A stretch of DNA of 64,000 bases from Bradyrhizobium sp. 132 (lineage in GTDB: Bacteria; Pseudomonadota; Alphaproteobacteria; Rhizobiales; Xanthobacteraceae). The notes under the pieces are model-generated. The model was not told the DNA's origin. It was given only the letters and a program-made list of their open reading frames with translations, and ran no database searches. Below, in pieces: positions 26,199 through 35,183 of this stretch. A program made the position numbers and the translations under genes. The stretch covers positions 30,179 through 94,178 of the forward strand of contig NZ_JADPKY010000143.1 in NCBI RefSeq assembly GCF_023074185.1. Direction: 5' to 3'. Positions within the stretch are counted from its first letter, which is position 1. The number at the start of each line of letters is the position of its first letter.

Positions 26199-27083
26199 CT
26201 AACCCGCTCTTCTCTGCCGCGACGTCGACCGGTTCGCCTTCTTCGCTGCTCGCGCTCGCCCCGACGCACGGCGCGCGTGGGACTTCGCCGTCTTTTTTTC
26301 CCCGCCGCGTCCCTTCAAGCTCTGCTTCAGCGCATCCATCAGGTTGACGACGTTGCTCGGCTTCTCCTCAGGCTCCGGCAGTTCGATTGTCTTGCCGCTG
26401 GCCTTGCGCTTCACCAGTGCCTTTAGCGCGTTCTCGTATTCGTCCTTGAACTTGCTGGGGTCGAAATGCGCCGCCTTGGTCTGGAGGATATGGCCGGCGA
26501 GCTCCACCATGTCCTTGGTGATCTTCGGGCTCTTGATGTCGTCGAAGAACTGGTCCTCGTCGCGCAGCTCGTACGGGAAGCGCAGCGTGGTGCCGAGCAG
26601 GCCCTTGCCAAGCGGCTCGATCGCGATGATATGCTCGCGATTGGTGAGCACGATCTTGGCGAGCGCCACGCGGTCCTGGTCCTTCATGGCATCGCGGATC
26701 ACGGCAAAGGCGTCGATCGCAGCCTTTCCGTCGGGCGCGACATAATAGGGATGGTTGAGATAGCGCTGGTCGATCTCGTCGCTCGGCACGAAGCTTTCGA
26801 TGTCGATGGTGTGGTTGCTCTCGATCTGGACCGCTTCAAGCTCCTCCGGCTCGATCTCGACATATTTGCCCTTGCGTAGCTCGTAGCCGCGTCCTTTCTG
26901 ATCGCTCTCGACGACGTCGCCGGTCTCGGCGTCGATCATCTGCTGCTTCAATCGGTTGCCGGTCTCGCGGTTGATCATGTGAAACCGCGTCTTCTCGGCC
27001 GCGGTGGTCGCCGGATAAAGCACAACGGGGCAACTGACCAGCGAGAGCTTCAACGTTCCCTTCCAATAGGCGCGCGGTGCCAT
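26199..27083 (-). CDS. ku: Non-homologous end joining protein Ku
   Basis: 294 residues from the ATG at 27083, with GGAGAACGGA directly upstream. The bacterial Ku core is clear: APRAYWKGTLKLSLVSCPV at the start, TRFHMINRETGNRLKQQMI, GYELRKGKYVEIEPEELEAV, RYLNHPYYVAPDGKAA and IEPLGKGLLGTTLRFPYE, followed by a Lys/Arg/Ala-rich basic tail (about residues 255-294) that may bind DNA or LigD. Ku homodimers ring DNA ends and recruit LigD. It is divergent from ligD, with overlapping stress-type promoters between them. Confidence 0.96.
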   Translation of the reverse strand: MAPRAYWKGTLKLSLVSCPVVLYPATTAAEKTRFHMINRETGNRLKQQMIDAETGDVVESDQKGRGYELRKGKYVEIEPEELEAVQIESNHTIDIESFVPSDEIDQRYLNHPYYVAPDGKAAIDAFAVIRDAMKDQDRVALAKIVLTNREHIIAIEPLGKGLLGTTLRFPYELRDEDQFFDDIKSPKITKDMVELAGHILQTKAAHFDPSKFKDEYENALKALVKRKASGKTIELPEPEEKPSNVVNLMDALKQSLKGRGGEKKTAKSHARRASGRARAAKKANRSTSRQRRAG

Positions 27084-27112
27084 TCCGTTCTCCAGCGTCT
27101 TCGAGTCATTTT

Positions 27113-27137
27113 GGAACCCCAACCGTCCCGCCGGGTT
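27113..27137 (+). promoter_or_regulatory. EcfG-type promoter for ligD
   Basis: GGAAC at 27113-27117, a 17-base spacer, then GTT at 27135-27137: the EcfG (ECF15 general stress sigma) consensus GGAAC-N16/17-GTT. It lies 64 bases before the ligD GTG. It overlaps an equivalent promoter on the other strand. Confidence 0.65.
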
Positions 27138-27145
27138 TTGGTTCC
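27121..27145 (-). promoter_or_regulatory. EcfG-type promoter for ku
   Basis: Read on the minus strand: GGAAC (27145-27141), a 17-base spacer, then GTT (27123-27121). It lies 38 bases before the ku ATG and overlaps the ligD promoter over 17 bases, so one polymerase may exclude the other, or both may be induced together. Confidence 0.65.
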
Positions 27146-27201
27146 GGGTGGGTTGCGGGCCGTGATAGGCTTTCACGCCAAAAGAGAATCCGGGATCAGT
27201 C

Positions 27202-29874
27202 GTGCTGCAAAAGCTCTCTAAGTATCGACAGAAACGTGATTTCGAGAAGACACCGGAGCCGTCGGGCAAAACAGCAGTGGTGCGCTCGAAGCAGCGACGC
27301 TTCGTGATCCAGAAGCACGATGCGACGCGACTGCACTACGATCTACGGCTCGAGTTCGACGGAGTCTTCAAGTCCTGGGCGGTGACGAAAGGGCCCTCGC
27401 TCGACCCGCACGACAAGAGGCTGGCCGTCGAGGTCGAGGACCACCCGCTCGACTATGGTGACTTCGAGGGCACCATTCCGGAGGGCCAGTATGGCGGCGG
27501 CACGGTCATGCTGTGGGACCGCGGCACCTGGGAATCCGAGGATCCCGAACGCGGGTTCAAGAAGGGCGACCTCAAGTTCACGTTGCATGGCGAGAAGCTG
27601 CACGGCAGCTGGGTGCTGGTGCGCATGCGCAACGACCGCACCGGCGGGAAGCGCACCAATTGGCTCCTGATCAAGCACCGCGACGAACATGTTCGTGAGG
27701 GCGCAGACAACGACATTCTCGAGGAGGACAAGTCGGTCGCCTCCGGCCGCGCGATGGATCAGATCGCCGGAGGCAAGGGACGCGCGCCAAAACCGTTCAT
27801 GCTGGCGAAGGGCGCCAATGCCAAGGCCGACGCGGTCTGGCAGTCCAATCGGGCCGAAGAAGCGAAAGGGCGCACGGTCAAGCCGGCGCCGCGCGCGGCG
27901 TTGAAGACCGGCAAGACGGCAAAGAAGAAAGCCACGACCGCGACCGCGAAGAAGGCGGCGGAGATACCGGATTTCGTGGCGCCGCAGCTCTGCACGTCGG
28001 TCGAGCGCCCGCCGGGTGGCGATGGCTGGTGTCACGAGATCAAGTTCGACGGCTACCGCGTGCAGCTTCGGGTCGAGGGCGGCGAGGCGACGTTGAAGAC
28101 GCGCAAGGGCCTCGACTGGACCGGAAAATTCGCAAGTATTGCGAAGGAAGCAAGCGCGCTGCCGGACGTGATGATCGACGGCGAGATCGTCGCGCTCGAC
28201 CATAATGGTGCGCCGAACTTCTCCTCGCTCCAGGCAGCACTATCGGACGGAAAGACCGAAAATCTCATCTTCTTCGCCTTCGATCTCCTGTTCACCCAGG
28301 GACTCGATTATCGCCGCCTGCCGCTCGGTGAACGGAAAGACCTCCTCAAGGAACTGCTGGAAGCACGCAAGAAGAAATCGAGCCAGATTCGTTATGTCGA
28401 GCATTTCGAAAGCGGCGGCGATGCGGTGCTGCAATCGGCCTGCAAGCTCGAGCTCGAAGGCGTTGTGTCGAAGAAGCTCGATGCGCCTTACCGTTCGGGG
28501 CGGACAGAAAGCTGGACCAAGGCAAAATGCCGCGCCGGCCATGAGGTCGTGATCGGCGGCTGGAAGACCACCAACGGCAAATTCCGCTCGCTGATGGCCG
28601 GCGTGCACCGAGGTGATCATCTCGCCTTCGTCGGCATGGTCGGCACCGGCTTCGGCGCCGACAAGGTCAAGCGCATCATGCCGTCGTTGGAGGCCATGGA
28701 GGCCAAGCAAAGCCCCTTCGGCGGCAAGAATGCGCCGAAAAAGACGGGCGAGGTGCACTGGCTGAAGCCGGAGCTCGTGGCCGAAATTGAGTTCGCCGGC
28801 TTCACCGCCGACGGCAATATCCGCCAGGCCGCCTTCAAGGGTCTGCGGCAGGACAAGCCGGCGGAGGAGGTCGAGGCCGAAACGCCCGCCGATACCGAGC
28901 TTGCCGAGCCTTCCATCAGGTCACGGGGCAGAACCAGGCCTGCCGCCCCGCCGAAGGCAAGCGGCGGTGCCGAGGTGATGGGCGTCGTGCTCTCCAAGCC
29001 GGACAAGGAGTTGTGGCCGGACGGCGGCGACGGCGAGGGCGTGACGAAACTCGATCTCGCGCGCTATTTCGAGGCGATCGGTTCCTGGATGATCGAGCAT
29101 ATCAAGGGCCGTCCCTGCTCAATCGTGCGTGCGCCTGATGGCATTGGCGGTGAGAAGTTCTTCCAGCGCCACGCCATGCAGGGCACCTCGAATCTGATCG
29201 AACTCGCCAAGGTCTCAGGCGATCGCAAGCCCTATCTGCAGATCGATCGCCTCGAGGGGCTCGCGGCCGTGGCGCAGATCGGTGGCGTCGAGCTGCATCC
29301 CTGGAATTGTGCGCCAGGTGCTTATGACACGCCGGGCCGGCTGGTGTTCGATCTCGATCCGGCGCCGGATGTTAATTTTCCCGAGGTCGTCGATGCGGCC
29401 AAGGAGATGCGGCAGCGCCTCACCGATGTCGGCATGGAGAGTTTTTGCAAAACCACCGGCGGCAAGGGCCTGCATGTGGTCGTGCCGCTGCTCCACGGCG
29501 CACGGGACAAGGTGAGCTGGAAGGAGGCAAAGGCGTTCGCGCAAGGGGTCTGCCAATGGATGGCGGATGACGAGCCCGAGCGCTATCTGCTCAACATGTC
29601 GAAGAAGCTGCGCGACGGGAAGATTTTTCTGGACTATCTGCGCAACGATCGGATGTCGACGGCGGTGGCGCCGCTCTCCCCCCGCGCACGAGATGGCGCA
29701 ACCGTGTCGATGCCCGTCACGTGGGCGCAGGTAAAGAGCGATCTCGATCCGAAGCGATACACGGTGCGGACGGTACCCGGATTGCTGGCGCGATCGAAGG
29801 CGTGGGATGGCTACGACGATGCAGCCGCGTCGATCAAGGCGGCGATCAGGAAGCTCGCAGGGAAAGTGAAGTAG
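27202..29874 (+). CDS. ligD: Multifunctional ATP-dependent DNA ligase LigD
   Basis: 890 residues from a GTG at 27202 (weak ribosome site). Three domains: N-terminal 3'-phosphoesterase (about 30-185) with KHDATRLHYDLRLEFDG; a Lys/Ala-rich linker; ligase (about 250-560) with the adenylation Lys281 in HEIKFDGYRVQ; and C-terminal polymerase/primase (about 590-880) with the metal-binding FDLDPAPDVNFPEV. It trims, fills and seals double-strand breaks with Ku. The domain order phosphoesterase-ligase-polymerase is common in proteobacteria. The stop is followed immediately by a palindromic repeat. Confidence 0.96.
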   Translation: MLQKLSKYRQKRDFEKTPEPSGKTAVVRSKQRRFVIQKHDATRLHYDLRLEFDGVFKSWAVTKGPSLDPHDKRLAVEVEDHPLDYGDFEGTIPEGQYGGGTVMLWDRGTWESEDPERGFKKGDLKFTLHGEKLHGSWVLVRMRNDRTGGKRTNWLLIKHRDEHVREGADNDILEEDKSVASGRAMDQIAGGKGRAPKPFMLAKGANAKADAVWQSNRAEEAKGRTVKPAPRAALKTGKTAKKKATTATAKKAAEIPDFVAPQLCTSVERPPGGDGWCHEIKFDGYRVQLRVEGGEATLKTRKGLDWTGKFASIAKEASALPDVMIDGEIVALDHNGAPNFSSLQAALSDGKTENLIFFAFDLLFTQGLDYRRLPLGERKDLLKELLEARKKKSSQIRYVEHFESGGDAVLQSACKLELEGVVSKKLDAPYRSGRTESWTKAKCRAGHEVVIGGWKTTNGKFRSLMAGVHRGDHLAFVGMVGTGFGADKVKRIMPSLEAMEAKQSPFGGKNAPKKTGEVHWLKPELVAEIEFAGFTADGNIRQAAFKGLRQDKPAEEVEAETPADTELAEPSIRSRGRTRPAAPPKASGGAEVMGVVLSKPDKELWPDGGDGEGVTKLDLARYFEAIGSWMIEHIKGRPCSIVRAPDGIGGEKFFQRHAMQGTSNLIELAKVSGDRKPYLQIDRLEGLAAVAQIGGVELHPWNCAPGAYDTPGRLVFDLDPAPDVNFPEVVDAAKEMRQRLTDVGMESFCKTTGGKGLHVVVPLLHGARDKVSWKEAKAFAQGVCQWMADDEPERYLLNMSKKLRDGKIFLDYLRNDRMSTAVAPLSPRARDGATVSMPVTWAQVKSDLDPKRYTVRTVPGLLARSKAWDGYDDAAASIKAAIRKLAGKVK

Positions 29875-29958
29875 GGTGGGGTAGCCGAAGGCGTAACCCA
29901 CCAACTGCGTTCAGCATTCACGGAAGCAATGGTGGGTTACGCCTTCGGCTAACCCACC
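29875..29958. repeat. Palindromic repeat downstream of ligD
   Basis: Two 29-base arms, 29875-29903 and 29930-29958, are complementary at 28 of 29 positions (GGTGGGGTAGCCGAAGGCGT... pairs with ...ACGCCTTCGGCTAACCCACC), with a 26-base loop. It lies between convergent ligD and the DUF3309 gene and could act as a bidirectional stop or mRNA stabiliser. It is a third repeat family in this window. Confidence 0.85.
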
Positions 29959-29970
29959 ATGCAAGAGCGG

Positions 29971-30135
29971 CTAGATCCGTCCCAGCAATAGCAATATCAG
30001 CAGAATGACGATGACGAGTCCGAGGCCGCCGCCGCCATAATAGCCGGTGCCGTAGAACGGACCGCCGCCGATGCCGCTGAAGCCGCCGAGCAGGGCGATA
30101 ACCAAAATGATCAGAATGATCGTACCGATAGACAT
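29971..30135 (-). CDS. DUF3309 small membrane protein
   Basis: 54 residues from the ATG at 30135 behind GGAGGAGA. The sequence is MSIGTIILIILVIALLGGFS, a Gly/Tyr-rich turn (GGGPFYGTGYYGGGG), then a second helix GLGLVIVILLILLLLGRI. This hairpin of two membrane helices joined by a glycine-rich loop is the DUF3309 pattern, abundant in rhizobia. The function is unknown; it is often linked to stress in annotations, which fits the EcfG-type promoter upstream. Confidence 0.85.
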   Translation of the reverse strand: MSIGTIILIILVIALLGGFSGIGGGPFYGTGYYGGGGLGLVIVILLILLLLGRI

Positions 30136-30196
30136 GCGAATCTCCTCCAGCCCTTCTTGAAAGGGTCGTTTGCAACCTGTCCCGTTGTGCGAGGGC

Positions 30197-30221
30197 AACT
30201 TGCCGCAGGTTTTAAAGTTCC
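30197..30221 (-). promoter_or_regulatory. EcfG-type promoter for the DUF3309 gene
   Basis: Minus strand: GGAAC (30221-30217), 17-base spacer, GTT (30199-30197). It lies about 60 bases before the ATG at 30135. Confidence 0.6.
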
Positions 30222-30318
30222 CCCGATGAAACAGCGGTTGCACGGTCAGCTTGCATGGAACCTTTGACCCACCGGCCGGCATGACTATGTGAGGATCAGT
30301 CACTCACAGGGCAGGGCC

Positions 30319-30699
30319 ATGTCAGCACCGCTTGTCGTCTCCATTCCGCACCGTCTCGGCCGCGAGGAGGCGGTGCGCCGGCTCAAGACCGGGCTCGGCC
30401 GCGCCGCGGCCAGCATTCCGGTGATGCAGGTCGAGGAGGAGCGCTGGAGCGGCGACAGCATGAATTTTCGCATCCGCGCGCTGGGGCAGATCGCGAGCGG
30501 CCAGGTCGACGTCGCCGACGACCACGTCAAGGTGCAGGTGGTGCTGCCCTGGCTGTTGCAGCGCTTTGCCGAGATGGCGCAGGCCACGATCCGCAAGCGC
30601 GGCCAGCTGCTGCTGGGCAAAGACGAAAAAAAGCTAGCGTTCAAGCGCGGGCGCGCGGTCGCACCGGCCTCGCCGCACCCGCGGCGCGCGCCGAGATGA
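30319..30699 (+). CDS. Polyhydroxyalkanoic acid granule-region family protein
   Basis: 126 residues from the ATG at 30319. It begins LVVSIPHRLGREEAVRRLKTG, continues with VMQVEEERWSGDSMNFRIRA and GQVDVADDHVKVQVVLPWLLQRFAEMA, and has a basic tail. This is the pattern of PHA_gran_rgn (polyhydroxyalkanoic acid system) proteins, which are linked to PHA granule genes and have a START-like alpha/beta fold. No PHA synthase gene is nearby. Its last 59 bases overlap the 3' end of treY on the opposite strand. Confidence 0.75.
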   Translation: MSAPLVVSIPHRLGREEAVRRLKTGLGRAAASIPVMQVEEERWSGDSMNFRIRALGQIASGQVDVADDHVKVQVVLPWLLQRFAEMAQATIRKRGQLLLGKDEKKLAFKRGRAVAPASPHPRRAPR

Positions 30700-33427
30700 C
30701 GGCAGCGGGAAAATTGCCAAGCGCCTGCGCGAGCAGCAGATCGTTGCCCGCGAGACCCGGCACGTGGTAGCCCGTGACGTCGATGGTGGCGTCGAGCTCA
30801 TCGAGCGTCGGCCATTCGCGTCCTGCTTGCGTGAAGGGTGCGAACTGGCGCCCGACCACGACGATCGCCGCGGCGCGGCCGTGGCGGCGGGCAAAGGCCA
30901 CGACATGGTCGGCGTGCGCGCCCCGAACCTGAAGCGGCTGGTAATCGCCTCGCGCGAAGACGTCAGGGAGTTCGTTGCGCAGCTTGAGGAGGTGCCGCGT
31001 CCAGGCCAGCTTGAGCTGGCCAACCGGCCAGCTCTTGATCAGATGCTTCGAGTCCGGATTGTCCAGCATGCCCAGCGCCGCGTGCCGCGCGGAAAAATCC
31101 ACCGGGCGCCGGTTGTCGGGATCGACCAGCGACAGGTCCCAAAATTCGGTACCTTGGTAGAAGTCCGGGACGCCGGGCAAGGTCGCCTTGAGCGTGAGCT
31201 GGCTCAGCGCGTTCAGCGCGCCGAGCAGCGCGACGCGGCGCGCCAAGGTTTGCAGCGCCTCCAGGAATTCGCCAGACAGCGCCGGATCGAGGATCTTCGC
31301 GATGAAGCTCTTGACGCCGTTCTCATACGCCTCATGCGGGTTGAGCCAGCTCGTCTCCTCCTTGCCCTCGCGCGCGGCCTTGAGCGCATAGGCCTGGATA
31401 CGCTCGACGAAACCGGCGTCGGCCGGCTCCCGGAGCAACCAGGCGCCGAGCAGGGTCTGGTAGAGCATGTATTCGAATGTCGCCGACGGGGCACGCAGAT
31501 TGCCGTCGAGCGCAATGTGCGGTGCGTTCAGGACCTTCCAGCGGGCCACCGCGCTGGTCCATTCGCCGGGAATTTCACTCAGGGCCGCGATCCGCGCGCG
31601 GGCGTCCTCGCCGCGTTTCGTGTCATGGGTGGCGGTCGCCGTCATTCCTTGCGGCCATTCCCTGGCGCGGGCCTGCATGATCTCGTGGAAAGCGGGAACG
31701 GTGAGGCCGCTGCTCGCGGGATCACCGCCGACCTCGTTCATCGCGAGCAGCCGGTGGAATTGATAGAACGCGGTGTCCTCCAGCGACTTCGCCATCATCG
31801 GCCCGGTAAACTGCTGCACCTTCAGCGCAAAGCGGCGCACCCGCGGGGCGCTGTGCGGAGGGCGGCCACGCTTGAGCAGGTCCATGGTGAGCGCGTCGCG
31901 CAGGAAGTCGAAGATGCCTTCGTCCGCGGCGAACCATTCGGCGCGAGCGCGTGCGATGGTGTCGTCGATCAGCTTGCGATCGTTCGCCGCTGGCGCGCTC
32001 GTCGTCAGATAGGTCCGGTACACCGGGAAATGCAGCACATAAAGCTCGAGCGCCTGCCGCAGGCTGTCGGCTGAAAAGTCGCGGGTCGAGTAATGCCCGT
32101 TGGCGATGCGCGCAAGCAGGCGGGTCAGAACCGTGAATTCGCTGGTCAGCAGCGTCTCCAGCACGCGCCTTTTGGCGTCCTTGACGTAAGGCGCGAGCCG
32201 CGGCGGCCGGTTGCTGATCTGCCGCCAGGTTTCGTCCAAAGCCTCCAGCCCCTTGGCGTCGACCAGAACATGAGTGATGGCGTTCATCCACTCATAGCCG
32301 GTGGTGCCCTGGACGCCGGCGAAGTGCGGCAGACGCTCGTGCTCGCACAGGATCTTCTCGATCACCGTATAGAACGGCTTCGTCGTGCCCTGCGCGTCGC
32401 GCACCAGCCGGCGCAGCCGCTGACAGTATTGCGCGGGGTCGCGCAGGCCGTCGATGTGATCGAGGCGGATGCCCTGCAGTCTGCCCTCGGCAATGAGTTG
32501 CTTCACCAGCCGGTGCGTGGCGGCGAACGTGCCGGGGTCCTCGACGCGCAGGCCGGCGAGCCCGTTGACGTCGAAGAAGCGGCGATAGTTGATGTCGCTG
32601 GAGGCAAGCCGCCAGTGCACGAGCTTGTAGTGCTGGCGTTCCAGCAGGTGATGCAGCGCCAGCGTCTGCGCGGGACGGTCCTTGGCGGCGCGATAGGCGC
32701 CGAGGCCGCGCGCGACGAGGTCGGCGCTGCCTGCGATCTCCCTAAGCTCCGCCTTGAAGCCGGGCGCTTCCTTGCGGTTGGGGCGGCGCAGTCCCGTGTA
32801 GCGCGCGGCAAGCGACAGCAGGCGCTTGCCGGCTTCGCTCTCGGCCGCGTCCGCCTCCTTCACGATCATGCGCAGCATTTCGCCATAGCGCTCCGGCGCG
32901 ATCGGCAGGCGGTGCTCGAAATACCAGGCCGAGAAGCTGCCTTCGTCGGAATCGTAGCGCAGCTCGATCTCGCCGCGCTCAAGTGCTTCGCCATAGGAGG
33001 CGCCGAGGATCGGCAGCAGCACGCCGTCGCGGGCGCGGTAGGGCAGCAGATCCCAGTCGATGTCGAAGGAAACTGCGTGCGGCGAAGTCTGGCCCCATTC
33101 CAGCACGTCCAGCCACCAGGGATTGTCGGCAAAGTGGACGCCGACATGGTTCGGCACGAAATCGATGATGAGGCCTAGGTCGTTCTGCGTCAGCGCCTCG
33201 CTCAGTCGCGCGAAGCCGGCCTCGCCGCCGAGCTCTGGATTAAGCTGGCTGTGATCGACGGTGTCATAGCCGTGCGTCGAGCCCTTGCGGGCCTTCATCA
33301 CCGGCGAGGTGTAGAGATGCGTGATCCCCAGCGCCTTTAGATAGGGTACCACCGCGGCGGCCTTGTCGAAGTCGAAATCCGCGGTGAGCTGAAGCCGGTA
33401 GGTTGCGAGAGGAATGGCTGGAGGCAT
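30641..33427 (-). CDS. treY: Malto-oligosyltrehalose synthase
   Basis: 928 residues. The ATG at 33427 is preceded by GGAGGTTGAG and comes one base after the treZ stop. GH13 motifs: GLIIDFVPNHVG (region I), GIRLDHIDGLRDP (II, nucleophile Asp), FYTVIEKILCEHERLP (III, Glu) and TATHDTKRGEDAR (IV). TreY converts the reducing-end alpha-1,4 bond of malto-oligosaccharides to an alpha,alpha-1,1 bond, making maltooligosyltrehalose for TreZ. It is the last gene of the operon; its end overlaps the convergent PHA-region gene. Confidence 0.95.
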   Translation of the reverse strand: MPPAIPLATYRLQLTADFDFDKAAAVVPYLKALGITHLYTSPVMKARKGSTHGYDTVDHSQLNPELGGEAGFARLSEALTQNDLGLIIDFVPNHVGVHFADNPWWLDVLEWGQTSPHAVSFDIDWDLLPYRARDGVLLPILGASYGEALERGEIELRYDSDEGSFSAWYFEHRLPIAPERYGEMLRMIVKEADAAESEAGKRLLSLAARYTGLRRPNRKEAPGFKAELREIAGSADLVARGLGAYRAAKDRPAQTLALHHLLERQHYKLVHWRLASSDINYRRFFDVNGLAGLRVEDPGTFAATHRLVKQLIAEGRLQGIRLDHIDGLRDPAQYCQRLRRLVRDAQGTTKPFYTVIEKILCEHERLPHFAGVQGTTGYEWMNAITHVLVDAKGLEALDETWRQISNRPPRLAPYVKDAKRRVLETLLTSEFTVLTRLLARIANGHYSTRDFSADSLRQALELYVLHFPVYRTYLTTSAPAANDRKLIDDTIARARAEWFAADEGIFDFLRDALTMDLLKRGRPPHSAPRVRRFALKVQQFTGPMMAKSLEDTAFYQFHRLLAMNEVGGDPASSGLTVPAFHEIMQARAREWPQGMTATATHDTKRGEDARARIAALSEIPGEWTSAVARWKVLNAPHIALDGNLRAPSATFEYMLYQTLLGAWLLREPADAGFVERIQAYALKAAREGKEETSWLNPHEAYENGVKSFIAKILDPALSGEFLEALQTLARRVALLGALNALSQLTLKATLPGVPDFYQGTEFWDLSLVDPDNRRPVDFSARHAALGMLDNPDSKHLIKSWPVGQLKLAWTRHLLKLRNELPDVFARGDYQPLQVRGAHADHVVAFARRHGRAAAIVVVGRQFAPFTQAGREWPTLDELDATIDVTGYHVPGLAGNDLLLAQALGNFPAAVISARAAGAARPVRPRARA

Positions 33428-33428
33428 C

Positions 33429-35183
33429 TCAACCTCCGAGACGCCAGACCACCGACCAAGGCGGAAGCTTGTCGCCGGCCGCGCCGCCCCAGATCGGGGT
33501 GCCCGCACTGCCGTTGGAGTATGCGATGTCTTTGTCGGACAGATTGGCGACCAGACGCAACGTCGCGCCATCTCCCATGCGCCAATGTGCGGTGAGCAGG
33601 CCGCTATCGGCTACGGCGGCATCACCGAAGCGCGCATCTTTCAGTCGTGGCGCGATCTCTTTGTGGCGAAGCGCGAGCAGCTCCCGCACCAGCGCGAGAC
33701 GTGCGTCCTGTTCCGGCGTGTGGCCGGTCCAGTCAAGCACGGCCGCTTGCAGCGTTGCCGGATCGAGCGGGTCGGGCACCTCGTCGCCGTATTTTTCGTA
33801 AGCCCAGGCGTACTCCTGCTTGCGCCCCGCGCGCACGGCATCGGCAAGGCTGCCCTGGAAATCGCAGAAGAACGGGAAGGGCGCGGTGCAGCCCCACTCC
33901 TCGCCCTGAAACAGCATCGGCACCATCGGCGCGAGCAAGGTCACCGCGAGTGCGGCTTCGATCTGCCTGGGCGATGCCAGGCTATCGAGTCGCTCGCCCA
34001 GCGGCCTGTTGCCGATCTGGTCATGGTTTTGCAGGAAGTTGACGAAGGTCGCCGGCGGCAGCTCGCCGCTTTTTTCGCCGCGCGGCTTCTTGCCCCAGAA
34101 TTCCGAGATTTCGCCCTGATAGACGAAGCCGGATGCAAGCGCGCGTGCGAGATCGAGCCGCGGCGTTTGATAGTCCGCGTAATAGCCGGCGAGCTCACCG
34201 GTCAGCATCACGTGCCAGGCGTGGTGGTAGTCGTCGTTCCACTGTCCGCGATATTTGCCGTTCGGGGGCTCCTGCGCGGCGTCGAGCAGGCTCGCGCGGT
34301 TGTCGCCGTTCTCCAGCACGACATGGATGTGCCGCCCCGTTGCCTTGGCAAGCTCGCCTGCGGCGATGCTGAGGTCTTGCAGCATCGATTGCTCACCGGG
34401 GGTCGCCATGATGTGATTGGCGGCATCGAGCCTCAGGCCGTCGAAGCGGTAGTCGGTGAGCCATGACAGCGCGTTCTCGACGGCGAAAGCGCGAACCTGC
34501 GGCACGCGATAATCGATCGCACTGCCCCATGGCGTGTGCGCATCGGTGAAGAAGGCCGGCGCATAGCGGCCGAGGTAATTCCCCTCGGGACCGAAATGAT
34601 TGTAGACGACGTCGAGGAACACCATCAGCCCGCGCAGATGTGCTTCGTCGATCAGCGTCTTCAAATCATCGGGGCGGCCATAGGCGCTGTCGGGTGCGTA
34701 CCACAGCACGCCGTCATAACCCCAGCCGCGGCGGCCGGCGAAATCGGCCAGCGGCATCAGCTCGACCGCGGTGATCCCGGTTGCGACGAGATGATCGAGC
34801 TTGTCGATCATGGCACGATAGGTGCCTTCAGCAGTGAAGGTGCCGACATGCGTCTCGATCAGCACAGTCTCCTCCCAGGGGCGGCCGCGCCAATCGCGCG
34901 CGCGCCAGGCGAAGGCATCGTGATCGATCACTTCGCTCGGGCCGAACACGTCTTCGGGCTGGAATGCAGACGCCGGATCGGGCACGTCGATCTCGTCGTC
35001 GATCCTGAATTTGTAGGTGCTGCCAACGGCCAGGCCGGCAATGTCGGCGACATACCAGCCATCCTGCCGGCGCTGCATCGCGTGTCGTCCGTCGAGCAGG
35101 AGATCGACACGGCGCGCGGCGGGCGCCCACAGCCGGAACGACACGCCGTCCTTGGTCAGCCTCGCCCCGAAGGATGGCCTCAT
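33429..35183 (-). CDS. treZ: Malto-oligosyltrehalose trehalohydrolase
   Basis: 584 residues. The ATG at 35183 overlaps the glgX stop (ATGA), so a longer reading into glgX is rejected. An N-terminal carbohydrate-binding beta domain (FGARLTKDGVSFRLWAPAAR) precedes the GH13 barrel: MVFLDVVYNHFGPEGNYL (region I), DGLRLDAANHIMA (II), HIHVVLENGDNRASLL (III) and NFLQNHDQIGNRPLGER (IV). It hydrolyses the alpha-1,4 bond next to the trehalose end, releasing trehalose. With treY it forms the TreYZ route from glycogen to trehalose, an osmoprotectant. Confidence 0.95.
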   Translation of the reverse strand: MRPSFGARLTKDGVSFRLWAPAARRVDLLLDGRHAMQRRQDGWYVADIAGLAVGSTYKFRIDDEIDVPDPASAFQPEDVFGPSEVIDHDAFAWRARDWRGRPWEETVLIETHVGTFTAEGTYRAMIDKLDHLVATGITAVELMPLADFAGRRGWGYDGVLWYAPDSAYGRPDDLKTLIDEAHLRGLMVFLDVVYNHFGPEGNYLGRYAPAFFTDAHTPWGSAIDYRVPQVRAFAVENALSWLTDYRFDGLRLDAANHIMATPGEQSMLQDLSIAAGELAKATGRHIHVVLENGDNRASLLDAAQEPPNGKYRGQWNDDYHHAWHVMLTGELAGYYADYQTPRLDLARALASGFVYQGEISEFWGKKPRGEKSGELPPATFVNFLQNHDQIGNRPLGERLDSLASPRQIEAALAVTLLAPMVPMLFQGEEWGCTAPFPFFCDFQGSLADAVRAGRKQEYAWAYEKYGDEVPDPLDPATLQAAVLDWTGHTPEQDARLALVRELLALRHKEIAPRLKDARFGDAAVADSGLLTAHWRMGDGATLRLVANLSDKDIAYSNGSAGTPIWGGAAGDKLPPWSVVWRLGG

